Source: Aliikangiella coralliicola | GTDB lineage: Bacteria > Pseudomonadota > Gammaproteobacteria > Enterobacterales > Kangiellaceae | Length of the DNA: 64,000 nt | Direction of reading: 5' to 3' | Assembly (NCBI RefSeq): GCF_007004725.1 | Contig: NZ_ML660170.1 | Location: 186,001 to 250,000, forward strand | In this document: piece after piece, positions 58,475-64,000 of the stretch | Position numbering within the stretch: the first letter of the stretch is position 1 | Layout of the letters: every line of letters begins with the position of its first letter | Translations under genes and position numbers: made by a program | The notes under the pieces: generated by a model | Told to the model about the DNA's origin: nothing | The model's input: the letters and a program-made list of their open reading frames with translations, nothing else | Databases searched by the model: none

Positions 58475-59188
58475 ATGAAAAAAGCAATCGTTATCTCAAC
58501 ATTAGTCGCTGCAGCTATCGTTAACTCAGGCCAGGCTCACGCCGAAGCCAGCAAGGAAGAAAACGTCGGATTCGCATCAGGTGCAATTGCAGGCGCGGCG
58601 CTAGGTGGTCCAATTGGATTAATCATTGGCGCAGCTACCGGCGCAATACTTGGTGAGCAGGTAGAAAAAGCCAACGACCTTGAAGAAGTTAAACAAGAAC
58701 TTTCCGATTCAATTAATCGAGAAAAACAACTTAGCCAGGAGATAGCGATGATTCAAGAAAACATGGAATTCGAGCATAGCTCAACCAATACTGACAAATC
58801 GGCCATAGACAGCCAATGGATGACCGAAGGATTAACACTCAATGTCATGTTTACCACCAATTCGTCCGAGTTATCAGACAATGACTTTGCAAATGTCAGA
58901 AAATTATCGGCTTTAATGGTCAAGTTTCCAGAATTAAACATTCAGCTCGACGGCTACAGCGACCCCCGCGGAACCAAGGCTAGCAACCTGAAATTGTCGC
59001 AACATCGAGTCAATGCCGTTAAGCAAGCTTTTGAAACCTACGGAATTAGCGCTGACCGAGTAATTGCCAAAGCCCATGGCGAAGTATCTGGAACGGGCAT
59101 TGAAGGTAATATGGACGCCTACGCAATGGCTCGAAAAGTTAGCGTGAACTTTGTTACCCAAACCGACGAACTGGTTGCACAAAACTAA
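58475..59188 (+). CDS. pdsO: sortase-associated OmpA family protein PdsO
   Basis: A 237-residue exported protein: signal peptide (ending AHA-EA), a glycine zipper (AGAALGGPIGLIIGAATG, ~35-55), a coiled coil (~65-95) and a C-terminal OmpA-like peptidoglycan-binding domain with LDGYSDPRGTKASN and LSQHRVNAVK. This architecture matches the OmpA-like member of the proteobacterial dedicated sortase system. GAGGAA precedes the ATG and a strong terminator follows. Its usual partners, the sortase and its target, are not in the window. Confidence 0.85.
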   Translation: MKKAIVISTLVAAAIVNSGQAHAEASKEENVGFASGAIAGAALGGPIGLIIGAATGAILGEQVEKANDLEEVKQELSDSINREKQLSQEIAMIQENMEFEHSSTNTDKSAIDSQWMTEGLTLNVMFTTNSSELSDNDFANVRKLSALMVKFPELNIQLDGYSDPRGTKASNLKLSQHRVNAVKQAFETYGISADRVIAKAHGEVSGTGIEGNMDAYAMARKVSVNFVTQTDELVAQN

Positions 59189-59519
59189 AATCAGGAAATC
59201 GGATTAATCATCTTTCCATACGAGGTTATTTCCCTACCTCCACCCTTTGGCATACCTTCTTGGTATGCCTTTTTTATTTCAAATCCCCTAATCAAGCCAT
59301 CAATCCCATCGCAATAACTTTTTATTATGACGATAATTGAATCTTTTACACCACAACTTGGTCAAACCCAATTAGTTGAATGAATCTGATAAACAACATG
59401 AATTTTGGCCAACAACTTTAAGAATGTTCTAAACTTATTGTGAATTGGCGCGATAACAGTAGAATAGATTTAGAATTACTAAGACCAGATTACCAAAATC
59501 AATAATCGGGAGATAGGCG
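59189..59519. other. intergenic region between pdsO and the transglycosylase gene
   Basis: No gene seen in 331 bp. It holds the pdsO terminator (59249-59275) and, further right, the promoter region of the transglycosylase gene. No clear -35/-10 pair was found. Confidence 0.4.
59249..59275 (+). terminator. rho-independent terminator of pdsO
   Basis: GGCATACC (59249-59256) and GGTATGCC (59262-59269) form an 8-bp perfect stem with loop TTCTT, followed by seven T. It lies 60 bp after the pdsO stop. Confidence 0.9.
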
Positions 59520-61478
59520 TTGTCATCACGACAGCTAATCGTACAGCTAATCATTACACAGCTGGTTTTTTGTTGTTTGCCTGTATTTGCCAACAACGAT
59601 TCACTGAAGTCGCAGCGAAAGCTGTTTTTGCAAGCCGAACAAGCCATAAAAGACAAGAATTGGTCTCTTTTTAATCGAAACTATCAACAACTAGCCGACT
59701 ATCCCCTACAAATTTATCTGGAAAGAGATAAACTGCAGAGCAACTTCAGTATCGAAAATACTGAGGCAATCGCAAGCTTTTTGAATCAACACAGTAACGA
59801 TGCCGTTGCTCGAAAATTACGTTATATGTGGTTGAATTGGTTAGCAAATAACGGGTATACCTCCACATTTTTACATCATTATCGAGAATTTGGCAGTACG
59901 CCGCTAAAGTGCAAACAGCTCCAATTTAAACTGAATACCAGCGAACCCAGACAAGATATTTACCCTCAAATTGAAAAAATCTGGCTGAACGGAAATTCAT
60001 TACCTAAAGCTTGCGACACTTTAATAAAACGATGGCAAAAGTCTGGTGGGTTAACAGCACAACTCATTTGGAAACGTCTGTTACTGACGGTAAAAAATAA
60101 ACGATACCAACTAGCAGACTATCTTAATCGCCAGCTGCCTGCCAATCAACAAGGTGCCGGTAAGCTCCTTGTGAAAGTGGCTAAACAGCCGAAGCATTTA
60201 AGCAAAATTACTTTTCGTGTCCCCTTGACCGCAAAAGCAGAAGATATTATTCAAATTGGATTAAACAAACTGGCCTGGCGAGATCCTAACCACACCATTA
60301 AAACCTGGAAAAAGCTCAGTCAAAAATATGGCTTTAACCTCCCTCTCCCAAAAACTCGTCGTGCTATCGCACTCAGTCTTGCAATTGACAAAGATCCAAA
60401 AGCCCACGCCTGGTTAAACTCAGTCACTGATCACAAGGACTCCACCGTAAGCCAATGGCTATTGGCAACCGCGCTGGATAACAACGATTGGCACAGCATT
60501 TCCAAATACGCTCAAAGCTTTGCCACTCATGGAGACGACTTTAACAAGTGGAAATATTGGCAAGGTGTCGCCGAAACTCAGCTCGGAAATTTAGACAAAG
60601 CTAAGTCACTTTTCTCATCAATTGCCGATAGACGTAGTTATTATGGTTTTCTCGCAGCCAGACAACTTAACCAGCAACCACAATTACAAGATAGTCCTGT
60701 GACAGTTGACCCAGATGCGCTTCAACAAATCTCTCGCTTGCCCTCAGCCAAAAGAGCGAAAGAGTTTTTTGAACTCAATCGACTCACCGATGCTCGACGC
60801 GAATGGAATCAACTTGTATCTCAAACACCGATAGACGCCCAGATTAAGCTAGCCGTCATTGCGCATAATTGGGGGTGGCAACACCAGGCAATTTTAGCTT
60901 TCGCCCGCAGCCGACAAATCAATGACGTTAGTAAAAGATTCCCGCTCCACCTTTATCAAACCTACGCAGCCGAATCAAAACGAAATAAAATTCCGGTGAG
61001 TTGGGCTTACGCGATTACCCGCCAGGAAAGTGCCTTTAAGACTGATGCGATCTCAAGCGCCGGTGCCAGGGGGTTAATGCAGCTTAAGCCTAGCACAGCT
61101 AAACAGGTTGCCGGCAAATCGAAATCTTATCGGCGAGCCTCGCAATTACTGACAGCCGACACCAATATCCAGTTGGGTACCGCCCATCTTGGGCAAATGT
61201 ATCGCAGCTTTGAAGCGCATCCAGTGTTGGCAACCGCTGCTTACAATGCGGGAAAAAGTCGGGTTAAAGAGTGGTTAAATCAATCGAAAACTCAAAATGC
61301 TATTCAGTGGATTGAACAAATTCCCTATAAAGAAACTCGCGAATACGTCAAAAACGTACTCACGTATCAAACAATCTATGCCCACTTAGAAAAAGAGCAA
61401 GCCACATTCATCTCACAGATAGATAGCTACCCGATTTTATCCTTAAATGAAATAAAAAGTGGCGCCGCGAGCCGCTAA
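59520..61478 (+). CDS. slt: soluble lytic murein transglycosylase (Slt70-like)
   Basis: A 652-residue periplasmic enzyme that cuts peptidoglycan to anhydromuropeptides. It has a signal peptide (ending VFA-NN), a long alpha-superhelical U-domain (~25-460) and a C-terminal SLT domain with catalytic Glu in RQESAFKTDAISSAGARGLM and the AYNAGKSRV motif. Start is TTG, with GGGAG seven bases upstream; no ATG gives a signal peptide. Transcribed alone. Confidence 0.92.
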   Translation: MSSRQLIVQLIITQLVFCCLPVFANNDSLKSQRKLFLQAEQAIKDKNWSLFNRNYQQLADYPLQIYLERDKLQSNFSIENTEAIASFLNQHSNDAVARKLRYMWLNWLANNGYTSTFLHHYREFGSTPLKCKQLQFKLNTSEPRQDIYPQIEKIWLNGNSLPKACDTLIKRWQKSGGLTAQLIWKRLLLTVKNKRYQLADYLNRQLPANQQGAGKLLVKVAKQPKHLSKITFRVPLTAKAEDIIQIGLNKLAWRDPNHTIKTWKKLSQKYGFNLPLPKTRRAIALSLAIDKDPKAHAWLNSVTDHKDSTVSQWLLATALDNNDWHSISKYAQSFATHGDDFNKWKYWQGVAETQLGNLDKAKSLFSSIADRRSYYGFLAARQLNQQPQLQDSPVTVDPDALQQISRLPSAKRAKEFFELNRLTDARREWNQLVSQTPIDAQIKLAVIAHNWGWQHQAILAFARSRQINDVSKRFPLHLYQTYAAESKRNKIPVSWAYAITRQESAFKTDAISSAGARGLMQLKPSTAKQVAGKSKSYRRASQLLTADTNIQLGTAHLGQMYRSFEAHPVLATAAYNAGKSRVKEWLNQSKTQNAIQWIEQIPYKETREYVKNVLTYQTIYAHLEKEQATFISQIDSYPILSLNEIKSGAASR

Positions 61479-61691
61479 GTGTCAAGTTTGCAATTGCTTA
61501 ATAAAAAAACATTCTAATAGCTCTTCCACTGCTAACAAAACGGTCCTTGGAAAATGTCTCTTTTTAGACGATGATTATGGTGAAAAGCCTGTTATATAAA
61601 GGTTTTCTCAAAAGTAGATATTGTTAAAGATTGAAGGAAGATCGTTAAATATCAAAATTTTCCCGCAATAAAAAGACTAAGGAGTCTGACC

Positions 61692-61982
61692 ATGATGTCT
61701 GGACAAATCTCCGCAGAAATCGGACATTGGTATCGCCCATTTTCCAGTGAAACACTATTTGAAGTTGTCGCCATTGACTACGACGAACAAAGCATCGAAA
61801 TCCAATATTTCGACGGAGAAATCGAGGAGCTCGAATTTAGCGGATGGAAAACATTGGTCCCCATTGAAACTGCACCACCTGAAGATTGGACAGGTCCGTT
61901 TGAAATCGATCGCCAAGATCCGGCATTTAACGAATATGCGATGAATGAAGCGCTGATGTCACTTGAACGCAAGGCCAGTTAG
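61692..61982 (+). CDS. DUF6763 family protein
   Basis: A 96-residue acidic protein (SAEIGHWYRPFSSETLFEVV at the start, WTGPFEIDRQDPAFNEYAM near the end). It matches the small DUF6763 proteins found in gammaproteobacteria, of unknown role. It is soluble with no Cys. AAGGAG lies upstream of the first of two adjacent ATGs. It precedes purM on the same strand but is 183 bp away. Confidence 0.75.
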   Translation: MMSGQISAEIGHWYRPFSSETLFEVVAIDYDEQSIEIQYFDGEIEELEFSGWKTLVPIETAPPEDWTGPFEIDRQDPAFNEYAMNEALMSLERKAS

Positions 61983-62165
61983 CACAAGCAAAGCTCGATC
62001 GATCTGACAAACGAAAATACCCCTTCGCCTGACACCGATTAGGGAAATCGGCTTATCGCCGATATTGGATTATTCTTCAAATTAATTCTCAAAACCCTCG
62101 ATCTCAGCATAAGCCATGGTAGAATACGCGCAAATTATTGCCGCAATACCATGAGAGCTTAAAGT

Positions 62166-63206
62166 ATGTCAGAAACAAGCGATAAATCACTCAGTTACAA
62201 AGACGCAGGCGTCGATATCGAAGCCGGAAACCAGTTGGTTGATAGAATCAAAGGGGTCGCCAAAGCGACTAGCCGACCGGAAGTTGTGTCTAATCTAGGT
62301 GGATTCGGCGCAATGTTTGAATTACCGAAAGGTTATCAAGAGCCGGTATTAGTCTCTGGCACCGACGGCGTGGGCACTAAACTCCGCTTAGCGATTGACG
62401 CAGGCATCCATGATAAAGTCGGTATTGACCTGGTTGCTATGTGCGTTAACGACTTGATAGTTCAAGGTGCAGAGCCGCTGTTCTTCCTTGATTACTATGC
62501 CACTGGAAAGCTTGATGTCGATATCGCGACAAGCGTGGTTACAGGAATTGGCGAAGGCTGCAAACAGTCTAACTGTTCTTTAATTGGCGGTGAAACTGCG
62601 GAAATGCCAGGTATGTACGACGGTGAAGACTACGATTTAGCCGGCTTTTGCGTCGGGATCGTTGAAAAATCAAAAGTCATTGACGGTACTCAGGTTGCAA
62701 CCGGCGACCAGCTTATCGGGTTAGCTTCGAGCGGCCCCCACTCTAATGGCTATTCGCTTATTCGCAAGATCATTGAAGTTTCCGGTGCCGATCTCAAGCA
62801 AGACTTCCACGGAAAAACACTGGCGGAAACTTTACTAGAGCCGACAAAAATCTATGTAAAGTCGGTCCTGGAACTTGCCAAAAATATTAATTTGAAGGCC
62901 TTGTCCCACATCACCGGTGGTGGTTTACTCGAAAATATTCCACGTGTTCTGCCACAAAACACTTGTGCTCAGATAAACCGTTCTAGTTGGCAAATGCCAG
63001 AAATATTTAATTGGTTGCAAAGTAACGGGAATGTTGAACAGCAGGAAATGTATCGAACCTTTAACTGTGGTATTGGCATGGTTCTGGTCGTTTCTTCAGA
63101 AGAGCTTGAAACAGCGTTAGACCTCCTTAGAAAGCTTGGCGAAAATGCCTGGCATTTGGGTGAAATTGTTAGCGCTGAAAACTCACAACAGGTGACTTTC
63201 ATTTAA
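62166..63206 (+). CDS. purM: phosphoribosylformylglycinamidine cyclo-ligase PurM
   Basis: PurM (AIR synthetase) closes the imidazole ring in purine synthesis with ATP. The 346-residue protein starts [13 protein letters not shown], has [14 protein letters not shown], the [11 protein letters not shown] motif and the [14 protein letters not shown] segment. An inverted repeat CATGGTA/TACCATG (62115-62121 and 62147-62153) lies just upstream and could affect leader folding. purN follows after an unusually long 216-bp gap. Confidence 0.97.
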   Translation: MSETSDKSLSYKDAGVDIEAGNQLVDRIKGVAKATSRPEVVSNLGGFGAMFELPKGYQEPVLVSGTDGVGTKLRLAIDAGIHDKVGIDLVAMCVNDLIVQGAEPLFFLDYYATGKLDVDIATSVVTGIGEGCKQSNCSLIGGETAEMPGMYDGEDYDLAGFCVGIVEKSKVIDGTQVATGDQLIGLASSGPHSNGYSLIRKIIEVSGADLKQDFHGKTLAETLLEPTKIYVKSVLELAKNINLKALSHITGGGLLENIPRVLPQNTCAQINRSSWQMPEIFNWLQSNGNVEQQEMYRTFNCGIGMVLVVSSEELETALDLLRKLGENAWHLGEIVSAENSQQVTFI

Positions 63207-63422
63207 CTCTGTGTCTGACGATTTGTTCAGTGACTTTTACTGAGACAGTTTATTCTCACTAACTTAGTCGTGCCAACTGGCAATAAACTAGTTTTTATAC
63301 GCTTTATGAGCTAGTTTTTATGAAACGGCCTTTATGAAATCGTTTTATTAAAGTAGGCCTGTTGCGCGCGATCTTATTGTTTTCTTGCTTTACAATTAAT
63401 TAAACGAATTAACGGATCTAAA

Positions 63423-64000
63423 ATGGGTAGTAAACGACTAGTTATACTGATTTCCGGCAGTGGTTCAAACTTGCAGGCTTTTATCGAGAAGCAACAACAA
63501 GGAAGTTTAGGCGGTACTATCGTTTCGGTCATTAGCAATAATCCAGAAGCTTATGGCCTTACCAGAGCGCGAGAGGCAGGAATAAAAGCAGTATCACTAG
63601 ACCATAAAACTCACGCTAGTCGTGAATCTTTTGATAAAGAATTGGCAGAAGAAATTAAGAAGGACCAACCGGATCTAATTATTCTCGCAGGATTTATGCG
63701 TATTTTGACGCCCGAATTTGTGCAAACTTTTCGTGGTAAATTATTGAACATCCACCCTTCTCTGTTGCCGAAATATCCTGGACTTCACACTCACAAAAAA
63801 GCGCTGGAAAATAATGATGAATTTCATGGTACCAGCGTGCACTTTGTAACAGAAGAGCTGGACGGTGGTCCACTTATTGCGCAATCTCAAATGCGATTAA
63901 TCGTAGGTTCAGAATCCAACGAAGAAAATGAGCTCAATGAACAACAGGTCATGCAACGAATTCAGAAACTCGAACATCGATTATATCCAGAAGTTGCATC
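63423..64000 (+). CDS. purN: phosphoribosylglycinamide formyltransferase PurN, 5' part (runs off the window)
   Basis: The reading frame starts at the ATG at 63423 and is open to the last base, giving 192 residues without a stop. It begins LVILISGSGSNLQAFI (phosphate-binding glycine loop), and shows NIHPSLLPKYPGLHTH with catalytic Asn and His, and the Asp in EELDGGPLI. The enzyme formylates GAR using 10-formyl-THF. A Glu/Asn-rich insert (SESNEENELNE) lies before the last helix. Confidence 0.94.
   Translation, partial: MGSKRLVILISGSGSNLQAFIEKQQQGSLGGTIVSVISNNPEAYGLTRAREAGIKAVSLDHKTHASRESFDKELAEEIKKDQPDLIILAGFMRILTPEFVQTFRGKLLNIHPSLLPKYPGLHTHKKALENNDEFHGTSVHFVTEELDGGPLIAQSQMRLIVGSESNEENELNEQQVMQRIQKLEHRLYPEVA

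Noticed and set aside
62115-62153. PurR operator in front of purM
   Set aside because: Only a weak partial match to the palindromic consensus; the inverted repeat CATGGTA/TACCATG does not fit it.

Overview
The window is chromosomal DNA from an AT-rich, probably marine gammaproteobacterium. The smc-zipA-ligA block, the gyrA-serC-cmk-rpsA-ihfB-lapA-lapB-pyrF block, the mtaD-ubiG-HAD phosphatase cluster and purM/purN are all typical of that class. AT-richness and the mix of S9 peptidase, DUF885, DUF5916, rhombosortase and Pds-sortase regulator genes would fit Oceanospirillales/Alteromonadales-type marine bacteria (Kangiellaceae-like is a guess, not proven by the sequence).

Layout. 1-1050: 3' end of an S9 prolyl oligopeptidase. 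1377-8373 (minus): a small CxxC protein, then ligA, zipA and smc. 8638-11296: cysZ, a two-part unknown protein, smrA and a DUF4124-like membrane protein. 11372-13781 (minus): BlaI-type repressor and a BlaR1-like M56 protease ending in a TonB domain. 14027-14872: two PilZ proteins. 15059-17703: SDR dehydrogenase and DUF885 protein. 18074-20525: two small unknown genes, grxD, sodB, DUF4124 protein. 20675-23600: tmcA and a YcbL-type MBL hydrolase. 23743-27058: DUF481 and DUF5916 outer-membrane-type proteins. 27426-31487: HD-GYP phosphodiesterase, anchored beta-propeller, pentapeptide-repeat nucleotide cyclase. 31719-34201: AhpD-like protein and uvrB. 34491-34567: tRNA-Asn with a strong promoter and terminator, followed by about 1 kb of gene scraps. 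35532-37923: secreted and outer-membrane proteins, rhombosortase, ComEA-like protein. 37997-47159 (minus): the large housekeeping block pyrF to gyrA. 47410-52131 (minus): an accessory operon. 52316-55152: mtaD, ubiG, HAD phosphatase. 55259-59188: PdsS/PdsR two-component pair and PdsO. 59520-64000: lytic transglycosylase, DUF6763, purM, and the 5' part of purN.

The most interesting region is 47410-52131. Reading on the minus strand it encodes, with short gaps, a cytosolic pepsin-like (A1) aspartic protease, a GNAT acetyltransferase, a tetrapyrrole-methylase-fold enzyme closely resembling borosin alpha-N-methyltransferases (OphMA/SonM type), a 94-residue protein with a short helical leader and hydrophobic/acidic tail, and a TPR-GGDEF diguanylate cyclase. 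I read this as a split borosin RiPP locus in which the peptide precursor is a separate gene and a eukaryote-like pepsin homologue is the candidate maturation protease.

Other themes are cyclic-nucleotide signalling (two PilZ proteins, one HD-GYP, one GGDEF, one class III cyclase) and envelope protein sorting machinery seen without its partners: Pds regulators and PdsO without a sortase, and a rhombosortase without an obvious GlyGly-CTERM substrate in the window.
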